Origin: Pseudolysobacter antarcticus
GTDB taxonomy: Bacteria; Pseudomonadota; Gammaproteobacteria; Xanthomonadales; Rhodanobacteraceae
Length of the DNA: 64,000 nucleotides
NCBI RefSeq assembly: GCF_004168365.1
Contig: NZ_CP035704.1
Coordinates: forward strand, 2,666,001-2,730,000
Direction: 5' to 3'
In this document: in pieces, positions 9,140 through 18,371 of the stretch
How positions within the stretch are numbered: position 1 is the first letter of the stretch
How the letters are laid out: the number at the start of each line of letters is the position of its first letter
Program-made: the position numbers and the translations under genes
Notes under the pieces: generated by a model
Databases searched by the model: none
What the model was told of the DNA's origin: nothing
The model's input: only the letters and a program-made list of their open reading frames with translations

Positions 9140-10051
9140 TCAGAGCGGGATCACGTCCTGGAATTTGGTGAAATCCATATGCGTGATGCCATCGCCGTCA
9201 TCGGTTGCGATATCGGCGTAACGATGTGACCAGCGAATCTGCCCATGGTCGTAGTTCATGCGCGCACGCATCGGCTGTACCGTGGTTTCGTCGGTGCCTT
9301 CGATGATCAGAACCAGACTGGCATCCATTTCCGCAAGCGATTCCGCGTTCATGCCGTATAGCGGACTGCGTTCATCGATCACGTGCATGAGATTCCATCC
9401 AAGCGAAAAAACCGGATGGTGATCGCGTATCAATTCGAGATCATGCAGACGGCGCATCGTCATGCCTTCGGCGGATAACTCCCTACGCACCATGCGCAAG
9501 CGCGCACTGGCTTCGGAGATCACATTCTGTCGTCCGTTGGCAGCACGGATCGTCAACGTCGGCTTGCCCTCGACGGGGCCGATCACTGGATGATGCGTGA
9601 ACATGATCTTGGCACGCGGTCGCGAGAAGCGCGCGAACACCAGACCAGTGACAACCGCAATGCTCATCATGCCGACGAAGATCTCCAGTGTCGCAAGCAT
9701 GTGACCATACAACGACTGCGGATGCATATCGCCGTAACCGACCGTTGCCAGCGTTTCCACGCTGAAGAAAAATGCGCCCCAGAATCCCGCCGGAGCCTGG
9801 TTTGCAATCGGCTGTTCGCCCAGGCCGTAAAGCAACGCGAAAACCGCATTCAACGTCAGGAACAACAACGCGATCAGGCCAAAGAATACCGGCCAGCGCA
9901 AGGTCAGGCATTCATGAAAAAAATCCGACCAAAAATAGCGCGGACGACCGTACGTGACGATAGTGCGATTGCCCAGGCTCACACGCTGCGACTGAACGCC
10001 GCGCCGCGGTGGCGCAGCGTTTTTTATTGGCAGTTTGCGATCGGGCTGCAA
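9140..10051 (-). CDS. Inward-rectifier-type potassium channel (KirBac family)
   Basis: 303-aa two-TM channel. TM1 is at about 53-77 (WPVFFGLIALLFLTLNAVFALLYG), the pore helix at about 90-102, and the selectivity filter TVGYGD at 103-108. TM2 is at about 115-138. A long beta-rich cytoplasmic domain follows (PKIMFTHH-like region, LRMVRRELSAEGMTMRRLHDL, VFSLGWNLMHVIDE), typical of Kir channels. The TTG at 10051 is the longest start; a GTG about 23 codons in is an alternative. It lies 13 nt downstream of the DUF1684 gene on the same strand and is probably cotranscribed. Confidence 0.9.
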   Translation of the reverse strand: MQPDRKLPIKNAAPPRRGVQSQRVSLGNRTIVTYGRPRYFWSDFFHECLTLRWPVFFGLIALLFLTLNAVFALLYGLGEQPIANQAPAGFWGAFFFSVETLATVGYGDMHPQSLYGHMLATLEIFVGMMSIAVVTGLVFARFSRPRAKIMFTHHPVIGPVEGKPTLTIRAANGRQNVISEASARLRMVRRELSAEGMTMRRLHDLELIRDHHPVFSLGWNLMHVIDERSPLYGMNAESLAEMDASLVLIIEGTDETTVQPMRARMNYDHGQIRWSHRYADIATDDGDGITHMDFTKFQDVIPL

Positions 10052-10064
10052 GATCGGATCGATA

Positions 10065-10964
10065 TCAGTGGTGCGAACCGCGATATTTCTTTTCGCCAGC
10101 CGTCACGGCCAGGGTGAGGCGATTTTCCGGCGGCGCCAGTGGACACGTCGCATAAGGCGTAAACGCGCATGGCGGGTTATACGCCTTGTTGAAATCGATC
10201 ACGATCTTGCCATCCTTCGGCATCTCTGCATAGAGGAAACGTGCCGAGCCGTAAGTCTCCTTGCCGCTGGTCTTGTCGGCGATGATGAACCACAGTTCCT
10301 TGGCATCCGGTTCTTCGAGCACCGGCAACAATTCGTAGCTGTGTCCGTCACGCTCGAACACTGCCTTGCCTGGCACCGGCATCTTGTCGACGGTGCCGAT
10401 CACGCTCGGGATTTCGAGCTCATGCGGCGGATCGTACGCGATCCATTTTGCCTCGATCCTCCACTTCGGATCGGTTGGAAAATTATCCAGCCCGACAAAA
10501 TGCGTACGCGTTTCGGCTTCGGTGTCTTTCACGCGCAGACCTTTGCGGCCGGAACGATCGATCAGATAAAAACTTACGTTGCCGAACGATATCGTGGTCG
10601 GTTTTTCGTGCGAGTCGTCGAGCAGTTCCGCACTCGTTGCGGCCTTGCCATCGATCTGCGCGTTTGCGGCAAGGTCCAGCGTGATTGTCGCCTTGCCATC
10701 TTTCAGGACGATCTTGCCGAGATGAGCTGGCCCCTTGGTCAACACGACGTCGTTGTCCTTGGCGCTGCCGACGCTGTTGCTGCCGTCCTTGAGCCACGGC
10801 AAACCGATCAGCGACAGCCAGCCATTCGGCGCCTGCAAACGCTGCAGGCGTTGCGCACGCCAAGTATCGATCTGCTTGGTGTAATCGCCATCCAGCCCCG
10901 CGGAAGTCACGCCGACGCCGGCAAAAAGTACACTGAACAACAGACTCAAGTTCAACATTTTCAT
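10065..10964 (-). CDS. Secreted DUF1684 protein
   Basis: 299 aa with a clear signal peptide (MKMLNLSLLFSVLFAGVGVTSA). The mature part has the DUF1684 features: W-R-x-x-R at the start (DTWRAQRLQRL), GWLSLIGLPWL, DPKWRIEAKWI, and the C-terminal DFNKAYNPPCAFTPYATCPLAPPENRLT. Family members are predicted extracytoplasmic and of unknown function. The start has GAGAG just upstream. It sits 15 nt downstream of mutL and 13 nt upstream of the channel gene, so it is likely part of the mutL operon's distal end. Confidence 0.88.
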   Translation of the reverse strand: MKMLNLSLLFSVLFAGVGVTSAGLDGDYTKQIDTWRAQRLQRLQAPNGWLSLIGLPWLKDGSNSVGSAKDNDVVLTKGPAHLGKIVLKDGKATITLDLAANAQIDGKAATSAELLDDSHEKPTTISFGNVSFYLIDRSGRKGLRVKDTEAETRTHFVGLDNFPTDPKWRIEAKWIAYDPPHELEIPSVIGTVDKMPVPGKAVFERDGHSYELLPVLEEPDAKELWFIIADKTSGKETYGSARFLYAEMPKDGKIVIDFNKAYNPPCAFTPYATCPLAPPENRLTLAVTAGEKKYRGSHH

Positions 10965-10979
10965 TTCTCTCGTTGAGGA

Positions 10980-12833
10980 TTAACGACCACGCAAAAACAG
11001 ACGATCGAGTTCGGCTATCGACAATTGCACCCAGGTCGGTCGACCGTGATTGCATTGACCCGAGCGTTCGGTGATTTCCATCTCGCGCAACAATGCGTTC
11101 ATTTCGGGCAAATTCAAGCGGCGGTTGGCGCGTACCGAGCCATGACATGCCATGGTCGAGATGACTTCGTTTTGCACTTCTTCAAGTCGTCGCGAGCTGC
11201 CGTGCGTGATCAGATCGGCGATCACGTCGCGCACCAGACTGCCGACGTCGGCGCCTTCCAGTAACACCGGATAACGCCGTATCACGAGGCTTTGCGGGCC
11301 GCTGCGACGAATCTCGAAACCGAGCTCGACAAATCGTTCGGCCTGCTCCTCGACACAGGCAGCTTCGCGCTCGCTCACAGCAAGTGTCAATGGCACCAGC
11401 AGGATTTGCGCGCGAATGCCGTCGTTCTCACGTGCTGCCTTGAGTTTTTCGTAGGTGATGCGCTCGTGTGCTGCGTGCATGTCCACCACGATCAGACCAG
11501 CCGCATTCTGCGCGAGCACATAAATGCCGTGCAGTTGCGCCACCGCAAAACCCAATGGCGGAATGCTGCCATCGCCTTCGTCCATGGCGGATGACGAATG
11601 CCGCATTGTGGATATTTGCGCATAGTCCACAATGGCACTATTTTGCTCGATACCAGCAAGCAACGCATATTCGGCCAATGGTTCGCGCACGCCAAGCGCG
11701 AGCGGCGATTGGGTGCGCCAATCCGCGCGCTGTGCCGACCACGCAGTATTTGTTGATGCTTGCATGCCGTTACTCGGCCCAGAACTCGAAGGCGCTGGTG
11801 CCAGACCGGTCGGTGCCGACGATACCGAACCCGCACGTGTGTCGGCCAATGCCGCATGCAGCGTGCGATAAAGAAAATCATGTACCAGCCGGCTTTCGCG
11901 AAAGCGCACCTCGCTCTTGGCCGGATGCACGTTGACGTCCACCATTGTCGGATCGAGTTCTAGGTACAACACGAACGCCGCGTGACGTCCGTGATACAAA
12001 ACATCGGCGTACGCCTGACGCACCGCATGCGCGAGCACACGATCACGCACCAGACGTCCGTTGACATAAAAAAACTGCTGATCGGCCTGGCTGCGCGAAG
12101 CGGTCGGCAGACCTACCCAGCCGGACAAACGCAAACCGGCCGCGGCATGATCGAGATGCAAACTCTGGCCGATGAAGATATCGCCGCAGACTTCACCGAT
12201 CCGCTGCAACGCGCTGCTTTCGTCAGTGGTCGGCCGTAGTAATCGCACCGGTTTGCCGTTGTGGCTCAGGCGAAATTCGACGTCCGTGCGCGCCAGCGCC
12301 ATTGATTTGACAAGCTCATCGATATGGCTGAACTCGGTGCGCTCCGCGCGCAGGAATTTGCGACGCGCTGGCACGTTGTAGAACAGATCACGTACTTCGA
12401 TCGTTGTACCCACCGGATGCTGCGCCGGCTGCTGCGTCTGATTGCGCCCGCCTTCGATTTCCAGACGCCAACCTGCATCTTGTGTTGCCGGACGCGAACT
12501 CAACGCAAAACGTGCGACCGAGGCAATGCTCGGCAACGCTTCGCCACGAAAACCCAGCGTCAATACGTGCTCCAGATCATCGAGCGAACCAATCTTGCTG
12601 GTCGCGTGCGAGGTTACCGCCAACGGCAGTTCATCGACTGCGATGCCGCTGCCGTTATCACGCACGCGAATCAGCCGCGCGCCGCCATCTTCGATCTCGA
12701 TTTCGATGCGCGTCGCGCCGGCATCCACACTGTTTTCGACCAGTTCCTTGACCACCGACGCGGGGCGTTCGATCACTTCACCAGCTGCGATCTGGTTGAT
12801 CAGTTCGGGAGAAAGTTGCCGGATACGGGACAT
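10980..12833 (-). CDS. mutL: MutL, DNA mismatch repair protein
   Basis: 617-aa GHKL ATPase that couples mismatch recognition by MutS to strand incision. N-terminal ATPase motifs: [12 protein letters not shown] (about 32-43), RDNGSGI, and [11 protein letters not shown] Ser/Pro/Ala-rich linker spans about 335-400. The C-terminal dimerisation domain contains [13 protein letters not shown], which fits the endonuclease motif D-x-H-A-(X)2-E-(X)4-E (Met in place of the usual Gln), as in Pseudomonas-type MutL and unlike E. coli MutL. This suggests MutH-independent nicking. Last core gene of the nnr-tsaE-amiC-mutL series. Confidence 0.97.
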   Translation of the reverse strand: MSRIRQLSPELINQIAAGEVIERPASVVKELVENSVDAGATRIEIEIEDGGARLIRVRDNGSGIAVDELPLAVTSHATSKIGSLDDLEHVLTLGFRGEALPSIASVARFALSSRPATQDAGWRLEIEGGRNQTQQPAQHPVGTTIEVRDLFYNVPARRKFLRAERTEFSHIDELVKSMALARTDVEFRLSHNGKPVRLLRPTTDESSALQRIGEVCGDIFIGQSLHLDHAAAGLRLSGWVGLPTASRSQADQQFFYVNGRLVRDRVLAHAVRQAYADVLYHGRHAAFVLYLELDPTMVDVNVHPAKSEVRFRESRLVHDFLYRTLHAALADTRAGSVSSAPTGLAPAPSSSGPSNGMQASTNTAWSAQRADWRTQSPLALGVREPLAEYALLAGIEQNSAIVDYAQISTMRHSSSAMDEGDGSIPPLGFAVAQLHGIYVLAQNAAGLIVVDMHAAHERITYEKLKAARENDGIRAQILLVPLTLAVSEREAACVEEQAERFVELGFEIRRSGPQSLVIRRYPVLLEGADVGSLVRDVIADLITHGSSRRLEEVQNEVISTMACHGSVRANRRLNLPEMNALLREMEITERSGQCNHGRPTWVQLSIAELDRLFLRGR

Positions 12834-12961
12834 GCGAATGCTCGGTTACAAGCTCGACATGATAGCCGATGCCTGCGCGACATGAGCATTGAGATGGGAC
12901 CGCGAGAAGAACGTAGAATTGATCGATGCTACAACACTTGCCGACGCGGGCGGCGACGCAC

Positions 12962-14200
12962 TTACTCTGACACCGCAGACATGCTGTCGCTGCGCGCGGC
13001 GATATGCTGACTGCTACTCTTGTCGCGTGACGCATTAGCGGCAAACATGGTGCCCGGCGGCGGCGTTGCACGGAAATAATCACGCACACCATCGAGAATC
13101 GCGCTCGCCAGTTTTTCGCGTTCGCCCGGCGAATTCAGGCGCTTCTCTTCGCTCGGATTACTGATGAACGCAGTCTCGACCAGGATCGACGGCACATCCG
13201 GCGAACGCAATACGACGAAGTTCGCACGCTCGATATAGCCGCGATGTGTGGTTCCGATTTTGCCCAGCGCGCGCAATACGTTTTCCGCGATATTGCTGCT
13301 CGCTTCGAGCGTCGCGCCCTGCTGCAAATCGAGCAATACCGCAGCGAGAGTTTGATCCTTGTTGTCCATCGACACACCGCCGACCAGATCGGAACGGTTT
13401 TCTCGATCCGCGAGCCAGCGCGCCGCCTGATTGGTAGCACCGCGCGAGGACAACACCCATACCGAGGAGCCGTGCGCATCGCTGGAAGAAAATGCATCTG
13501 CATGCACCGAGACGAAAAGATCGGCCTTGGCTTCACGCGCCTTTTTGTAGCGATCTTCGAGTGCCACGAAATAATCACCGTCACGTGTCAGCACGGCGCT
13601 CATGCCGGGCTGCTTGTCGATCATCTGCTTGAGTTCGCGCGCGACCGACATGGTGATATTTTTTTCATGCGAACCGGAGGCGCCGATCGCGCCCGGATCT
13701 TCGCCGCCGTGGCCGGGATCAATCATCACGACCACGTTGCGCGTCTTGCCGCTGTTGCTTTGCGCAACGCTTTTGATGACCGCGCGTGCGGATTTTTCTT
13801 TCGGATACAGATCAACGACGAGGCGATAACCGAGATTGTCCGCAGGCGGCAACAGGAAACTTTTCGGCAACGCGGCGCCAGCGAGATCGAACACCACACG
13901 CACATCGCCCTTGCCCTGCTTGCCGGTACGAACCGACTTCATCAGACCCTTGCCGTTGACGATACCGAGACTGTCAGCAGCAACGCTGCCACGGATGTCG
14001 AGCACGATGCGATCTGGATTGGCGATCTGAAACAGCCGGTAATCGAGCGGACCGCTGACATCAAAAACAGCGCGCGTGTAATCGGGACTGGCCCAGACGC
14101 GGACAGCAGAAATTTCAGCGGCGGACGCAGCAAAACTGGCGGAAAGCAAACCGCTTCCCATCAGCATCACACTACCGATTTGTCGCCATATCGCCTTCAT
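12962..14200 (-). CDS. amiC: N-acetylmuramoyl-L-alanine amidase (AmiC/AmiB type)
   Basis: Periplasmic zinc amidase that splits septal peptidoglycan during daughter-cell separation. I place the start at the ATG at 14200, giving 412 aa with signal peptide MKAIWRQIGSVMLMGSGLLSASFAASA; an ATG three codons earlier is equally possible. An N-terminal AMIN domain (about 30-130, VRVWASPDYTRAVFDVSG) would target the septum. The Amidase_3 domain has the zinc ligands in IDPGHGGEDPGA and SVHADAF, and the catalytic Glu in LVETAFISN. Placement between tsaE and mutL matches amiB in E. coli. Confidence 0.93.
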   Translation of the reverse strand: MKAIWRQIGSVMLMGSGLLSASFAASAAEISAVRVWASPDYTRAVFDVSGPLDYRLFQIANPDRIVLDIRGSVAADSLGIVNGKGLMKSVRTGKQGKGDVRVVFDLAGAALPKSFLLPPADNLGYRLVVDLYPKEKSARAVIKSVAQSNSGKTRNVVVMIDPGHGGEDPGAIGASGSHEKNITMSVARELKQMIDKQPGMSAVLTRDGDYFVALEDRYKKAREAKADLFVSVHADAFSSSDAHGSSVWVLSSRGATNQAARWLADRENRSDLVGGVSMDNKDQTLAAVLLDLQQGATLEASSNIAENVLRALGKIGTTHRGYIERANFVVLRSPDVPSILVETAFISNPSEEKRLNSPGEREKLASAILDGVRDYFRATPPPGTMFAANASRDKSSSQHIAARSDSMSAVSE

Positions 14201-14363
14201 GACTCGCATTAAACGCAAATCAGATGGCGATTTCAAGCACTTTTTCCATAAAAATCTGAAAGCTAGGCGAGCTTTCTCATACTTGGTACAGGAACATGCT
14301 TCAAGTGGCCGAATAATCTGCGTGGAGAGAGGATGAGATGCGATTAAAAAAATCCATCGCGAA

Positions 14364-14837
14364 TCACTGAAATGCGGCGTCACTCATCCAGCATTTTCCG
14401 ATTGCGCTACATGCCTCCACGACCAGATCGCGGCGTAATCCGGCGTGGCTTAATCGTATCTGCAAATCCGCCGACGGCAACGTATTGCCGGCGCGCTCAG
14501 GCCATTCGACCAGCAGCAATGCATCGGGCGTGAGCAAGTCAGCCAAGCCCAACCATTCGAGTTCACCCGGATCGGCGATGCGATACAGATCCAGGTGATG
14601 GATGTTCAAAAGTGCGCTGCGATAGGATTCGATCAGGCTGTAGGTCGGACTCTTGACGCGTTCCGCCACGCCGAGCGATTTGATCAAGGCGCGTGCGAAG
14701 GTGGTTTTGCCAGCGCCGAGATCGCCGATCAGATATATCAGGCCACCCTGCGTTATCGCTGCAGCTAGCCGTTGCGCGAGTGATACCAGCGCCGCTTCGT
14801 CGAGATTGTTGCAGCTGATCACGTTACGGTCATCCAT
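14364..14837 (-). CDS. tsaE: TsaE, tRNA t6A biosynthesis ATPase
   Basis: 157-aa P-loop protein needed with TsaB, TsaD and TsaC for the t6A37 modification of ANN-decoding tRNAs. The Walker A motif is GDLGAGKTTFARAL; SPTYSLIESY and HHLDLYRIADPGELEWLG follow, then the WPERAG segment, all standard for the family. The ATG at 14837 overlaps the nnr stop by eight bases, which argues for translational coupling. An upstream in-frame start (14990) would give an Arg-rich non-homologous tail. The next gene, amiC, follows after about 160 nt. Confidence 0.94.
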   Translation of the reverse strand: MDDRNVISCNNLDEAALVSLAQRLAAAITQGGLIYLIGDLGAGKTTFARALIKSLGVAERVKSPTYSLIESYRSALLNIHHLDLYRIADPGELEWLGLADLLTPDALLLVEWPERAGNTLPSADLQIRLSHAGLRRDLVVEACSAIGKCWMSDAAFQ

Positions 14838-16320
14838 TCGTCTTGACCCCGTTCGCCAGCAAACGCAGATGCGGAAAAAGATCGCTGGCAAGCAAACCAC
14901 GTTGGCCTTGTTTTGCGGCGGCGTCCCCCGCCAGCGCATGCAAGGCGACGCCGAGTTGCGCCGCCGGCCACGCGGGAATGCCTTGCGCAAGCAACGCCGC
15001 GATCACGCCAGTCAGCACATCGCCCATGCCGGCCACCGCCATACCTGGATTGCCCCACGGACAGATCCGCACTTGGCCGTCGGGCGCGCAAACCAGCGAA
15101 CCCGCGCCCTTGAGCACGATCACGGCATTGAATTTTTTTGCGAGTTTACGTGCAGCAGAAAAACGATCGCTCTGGATTTCTGCTGTCGTGACTTCGAGCA
15201 GGCGCGCCGCCTCAGTCGGATGTGGAGTGAGCACGGTTGGCGTAGAAAATTGTCTGGGTTGCAGCGCTAGCATGTTCAGCGCATCGGCATCGACGACTTG
15301 CGACTTGCCGACATCCAGCGCGGTGTGCCACAAAGCATGTCCCCATGCGCACTGACCAAGCCCAGGCCCCAGCGCCAGCGTGCTGATGCGCGGCAACAAA
15401 TGTTCCAGCGCCTGCGCATCCTCGACGCCTTGCGCCATGAGTTCGGGACGCGCCGCATTCAACGCTGGCACATGCCCGCCACGCGTTGCCACGCTGACCA
15501 AACCCGCGCCACAACGCAACGCTGCTTCGGCCGCCAGCCGGATTGCGCCTGCCATGCCGTGATCGCCGCCGATCGCAAGTACATGTCCGAATGATCCCTT
15601 GTGTACGTTTTTCTTGCGCGGCGCAAGCCACGTATCAAGCTCATGCCTATCCAGCAAACATGCATCTGCGGTTTCGTTGGCATACGCAGTTGCGGAAGCG
15701 TCCAGTGTGTCCAGCAACAACTCGCCACGAAAATCCAGCGCATCGCTAGTAAATAGTCCACGCTTGTGCGCGATGAGACTGAGTGTGACATCAGCCTGCA
15801 CCGCAACGCCTTGCGCGCCGCCGGTATCGGCATTCACGCCGGAGGGGATATCCAGCGACAGCACGGGCGAGTCTGATGCATTGAGTTGCGTGACAAGTAC
15901 CGCGGCGATTCCGCTAAGCGGGCGCGTCAGACCTGTGCCGAACAACGCATCGACATACACATCGGCTTGCGGCAACAGCGTATTTTCATGGCTTGAAATA
16001 ATAGTTCCACCGCCATCTCGAAATACCGAATGGGCGCGCGCCGCGTCACTGGCACTTTTGGCTGTGCCAAACGCAAGCACGTCGACTTGCAAACCCGCCT
16101 GATGCGCCAACAATGCGAGCAGATAACCGTCGCCGCCGTTATTGCCACTGCCACACAGCACCACGACGCTGCGCACCGCAGGCCAACGCTTTTGCAGAAG
16201 GGCGAATGCCGAAGTGGCCGCACGTTGCATCAACGTGTAACCCGCAACGGATTGTTGCGCGATCACCTGCTGATCGATACGGCGCACTTGCGCAGCGGTG
16301 TAGAGGTCGTGACTGATCAT
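14830..16320 (-). CDS. nnr: Bifunctional NAD(P)H-hydrate epimerase / ADP-dependent NAD(P)H-hydrate dehydratase
   Basis: 496-aa two-domain repair enzyme for damaged NADH and NADPH. The N-terminal YjeF_N epimerase (about 1-210) has VVVLCGSGNNGGDGYL and DALFGTGL. The C-terminal ribokinase-like dehydratase (about 225-490) has LAIGGDHGMAGA, LALGPGLGQ, TPHPTEAARLL and MAVAGMGDVLTG, where the Asp of GMGD is catalytic. Full length versus E. coli YjeF (515). The ATG at 16320 is divergent from queG across only 24 bp, so the two promoters overlap the opposing genes. The stop overlaps tsaE. Confidence 0.95.
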   Translation of the reverse strand: MISHDLYTAAQVRRIDQQVIAQQSVAGYTLMQRAATSAFALLQKRWPAVRSVVVLCGSGNNGGDGYLLALLAHQAGLQVDVLAFGTAKSASDAARAHSVFRDGGGTIISSHENTLLPQADVYVDALFGTGLTRPLSGIAAVLVTQLNASDSPVLSLDIPSGVNADTGGAQGVAVQADVTLSLIAHKRGLFTSDALDFRGELLLDTLDASATAYANETADACLLDRHELDTWLAPRKKNVHKGSFGHVLAIGGDHGMAGAIRLAAEAALRCGAGLVSVATRGGHVPALNAARPELMAQGVEDAQALEHLLPRISTLALGPGLGQCAWGHALWHTALDVGKSQVVDADALNMLALQPRQFSTPTVLTPHPTEAARLLEVTTAEIQSDRFSAARKLAKKFNAVIVLKGAGSLVCAPDGQVRICPWGNPGMAVAGMGDVLTGVIAALLAQGIPAWPAAQLGVALHALAGDAAAKQGQRGLLASDLFPHLRLLANGVKTNG

Positions 16321-16344
16321 TCAGCGATTATACTGAGCATTGCC

Positions 16345-17439
16345 ATGATCACAGCGACTACGCCATCACCTCAACGAGACTCTGCCGAACTGGTTGTCGA
16401 AATCAGGCGCTGGGGTATGGATCTCGGCTTCCAGCAGGTCGGCATTACCGGCATCGATTTGCACGAGGATGCAGCGCATTTGCAAGCGTGGCTGCAGGCC
16501 GGACATCACGGCGAAATGGATTACATGCAACGGCACGGCAGCAAACGCAGTCGCCCCGATGAATTGCATCCCGGCACCTTGCGCGTGATCTCGGTGCGCA
16601 TGGATTACGATCCGCCGAATGCCCGCGACGCCTGGGAGGTGCTCGACGATGCGCAACTCGCTTATGTCTCGCGCTACGCGCTCGGGCGCGACTACCACAA
16701 GGTATTGCGTGGGCGTCTGCAGCAACTCGCAGATCGCATCGCGGCGGCGATTGGGCCATTCGGTTATCGCGCGTTTGTCGACTCGGCGCCGGTCATGGAA
16801 AAAGCACTGGCGCGAAATGCTGGACTCGGCTGGATCGGCAAGCACAGCAATCTGCTCAACCGTCACGCCGGTTCGTGGTTTTTTCTCGGCGAACTTTACA
16901 CCGACTTGCCATTGCCGCTGGATCGGCCGACCACGTCGCACTGCGGTACCTGCACACGCTGCATCGATATCTGTCCGACACAAGCCATCGTTGGTCCCTA
17001 TCGCGTGGATGCGAGACGCTGCATTTCTTACCTGACGATCGAACTGCGCACGGCGATACCCGAAGAGTTGCGACCGTTGTTGGGCAATCGCATTTACGGC
17101 TGCGACGACTGCCAATTGGTCTGCCCGTGGAACAAATACGCGCGTAAAACTACCCTGCCCGATTTCGCGCCACGCAACGGCCTCGACGGCGCGCAATTGA
17201 TCGACTTGTTCGCTTGGAGCGAGGAGGAATTTCTCAAGCGCACCGAAGGTTCGCCGATCCGGCGCATCGGCTATGAATGCTGGCTGCGTAATATTGCCGT
17301 GGCGCTGGGCAATGCACCCAAGAGCGAATCCGCGACAGACGCCTTGCGACAACGCGCGGACCATACTTCCGAGCTGGTGCGAGAACATGTGCGCTGGGCG
17401 TTAATCGAGCAAACACGAAAAATTTCGACAGCTGCGTGA
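16345..17439 (+). CDS. queG: QueG, epoxyqueuosine reductase
   Basis: 364-aa cobalamin- and iron-sulfur-dependent enzyme for the last step of queuosine synthesis in tRNA. The start ATG at 16345 gives MITATTPSPQRDSAEL. Two [4Fe-4S] sites are visible: CGTCTRCIDICPTQAI at about 200-215, and GCDDCQLVCPWNK at about 252-264, with a further Cys at about 229 (RCISYLTI). GLGWIGKHSNLL and SWFFLGELYTDL are family hallmarks. It completes the classic queG / nnr-tsaE-amiC-mutL neighbourhood, here divergently arranged. Confidence 0.96.
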   Translation: MITATTPSPQRDSAELVVEIRRWGMDLGFQQVGITGIDLHEDAAHLQAWLQAGHHGEMDYMQRHGSKRSRPDELHPGTLRVISVRMDYDPPNARDAWEVLDDAQLAYVSRYALGRDYHKVLRGRLQQLADRIAAAIGPFGYRAFVDSAPVMEKALARNAGLGWIGKHSNLLNRHAGSWFFLGELYTDLPLPLDRPTTSHCGTCTRCIDICPTQAIVGPYRVDARRCISYLTIELRTAIPEELRPLLGNRIYGCDDCQLVCPWNKYARKTTLPDFAPRNGLDGAQLIDLFAWSEEEFLKRTEGSPIRRIGYECWLRNIAVALGNAPKSESATDALRQRADHTSELVREHVRWALIEQTRKISTAA

Positions 17440-17758
17440 TTCGAATACTTGCTGATCTAGCAAGCCGCAGGCGTCTCTTATTTACAACAACACTCGCAAT
17501 TAGTCCAATACCGCACCGCACAATATGCGTCCCAAGGCTGCATATTCGTTGTTTGAGGCAAAAAAAACCCCCGGCGCATAAGCAGCCGAGGGTGAGATTT
17601 GTAAAGACTATCGCCTAAACGTGCGCCCTGCGCCACTGGCACAACGGCTGGACGTTGCGAAAAACCCAATGGACAGTATCAATATTGCCACAACGTTTGC
17701 AGAAAAGCTACTGCGGGAACAAAAATCATCCTAATCTGGCAGCCAGCTGAGTAAATAT
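17440..17758. other. Intergenic stretch with an orphan minus-strand terminator, possible small RNA
   Basis: About 320 bp between queG and the IS200-type element. I find no protein-like frame on either strand. The only strong signal is the minus-strand terminator at 17560-17593. Between the IS boundary and this terminator the minus strand could encode a transcript of about 100-170 nt, or the terminator may once have served panC before the IS inserted. Confidence 0.5.
17560..17593 (-). terminator. Strong rho-independent terminator with no adjacent gene
   Basis: A 9-bp stem with one mismatch (17567-17575 with 17585-17593), a 9-nt loop, and then eight Ts on the minus strand (the A-run at 17560-17567). 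The nearest minus-strand gene upstream is the IS200 transposase ending at 17820, over 220 nt away. Confidence 0.8.
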
Positions 17759-17819
17759 CCCCCGGCAAAGCCGGGGGCGCTAACGCGTCCCCAGTTTCAG
17801 TGGCACCTTGTGGTGCCGG

Positions 17820-18251
17820 TTAACGCCACAGATTCAACTGTTCCAGTCGGCGATCTTCATGCTCCTGGTTCTGTATGTACGCTCGTATCTGCGCTTCGTC
17901 TCGACCCACCGTTGATACGAAGTACCCTCTAGCCCAGAAATGTTGCCCCGTGAAATTTCGTTTCCGCTCGCCATACGTCCGCGCCAGATGGATCGCGCTC
18001 TTGCCTTTGATATACCCCACCACTTGCGACACCGCATACTTCGGCGGTATCGCAATCAGCATGTGCACGTGATCTGACATCAAATGCCCTTCTTCTATTC
18101 GGCTCTCGCGTTGCCCTGCCAACTGACGGAACACCTCCCCCAGATGCCGACGCAAATCTCCATACAAACTCTTCCTGCGAAACTTCGGTATAAACACGAT
18201 ATGGTATTTGCACTCCCATTTCGTGTGACTTAGGCTTTCGTACTCGTCCAT
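17820..18251 (-). CDS. tnpA: IS200-type HUH/Y1 transposase TnpA
   Basis: 143-aa single-strand transposase. The HUH metal-binding motif is HVHMLI at about 61-66, and the catalytic tyrosine is expected in the C-terminal helix (EAQIRAYIQNQEHED). The N-terminal SLSHTKWECKYHIVFIPKFR is diagnostic of the family. The ATG at 18251 has a GGAG eight nucleotides upstream. Full length compared with IS200 TnpA (about 140-152 aa), with no frameshift, so it may be active. A GGCACC/GGTGCC hairpin (17802-17817) lies just past the stop. Confidence 0.93.
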   Translation of the reverse strand: MDEYESLSHTKWECKYHIVFIPKFRRKSLYGDLRRHLGEVFRQLAGQRESRIEEGHLMSDHVHMLIAIPPKYAVSQVVGYIKGKSAIHLARTYGERKRNFTGQHFWARGYFVSTVGRDEAQIRAYIQNQEHEDRRLEQLNLWR

Positions 18252-18258
18252 CGGGATT

Positions 18259-18292
18259 CTCCGTTCATGTGCTTGGCGGCTCACGAACGGAG
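18259..18292 (-). promoter_or_regulatory. Hairpin sequestering the tnpA ribosome binding site
   Basis: On the minus strand GAACGGAG (18259-18266 complement, containing the GGAG ribosome binding site) pairs perfectly over 8 bp with CTCCGTTC (18285-18292 complement). In IS200 an analogous structure blocks tnpA translation, so this is likely the element's own silencing device. Confidence 0.75.
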
Positions 18293-18371
18293 TTTCTTCG
18301 ATGGACTCCCGGAATTGTCAAACTGTTACTGCCACCCCGGCATAGCCGGGGGATCTCCCTTATTGGTTTAG

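Larger units (their letters stand above)
17759..18351 (-). mobile_element. Solitary IS200-type insertion sequence (IS200/IS605 family)
   Basis: About 0.6 kb element carrying only a Y1 transposase. Both ends show near-identical GC-rich hairpins with 3-nt loops: CCCCCGGC-AAA-GCCGGGGG at 17759-17777 and CCCCGGC-ATA-GCCGGGG at 18335-18351. These match the subterminal imperfect palindromes that IS200/IS605 transposases bind as single strands. There are no terminal inverted repeats or target duplication, as expected for the family. The right end sits about 20 bp past the panC stop codon. Exact cleavage points cannot be fixed without an empty-site comparison. Confidence 0.85.

Noticed and set aside
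16366-17388. 340-aa antisense frame over queG
   Set aside because: Exact shadow of a well-supported gene; high GC leaves long antisense frames open.
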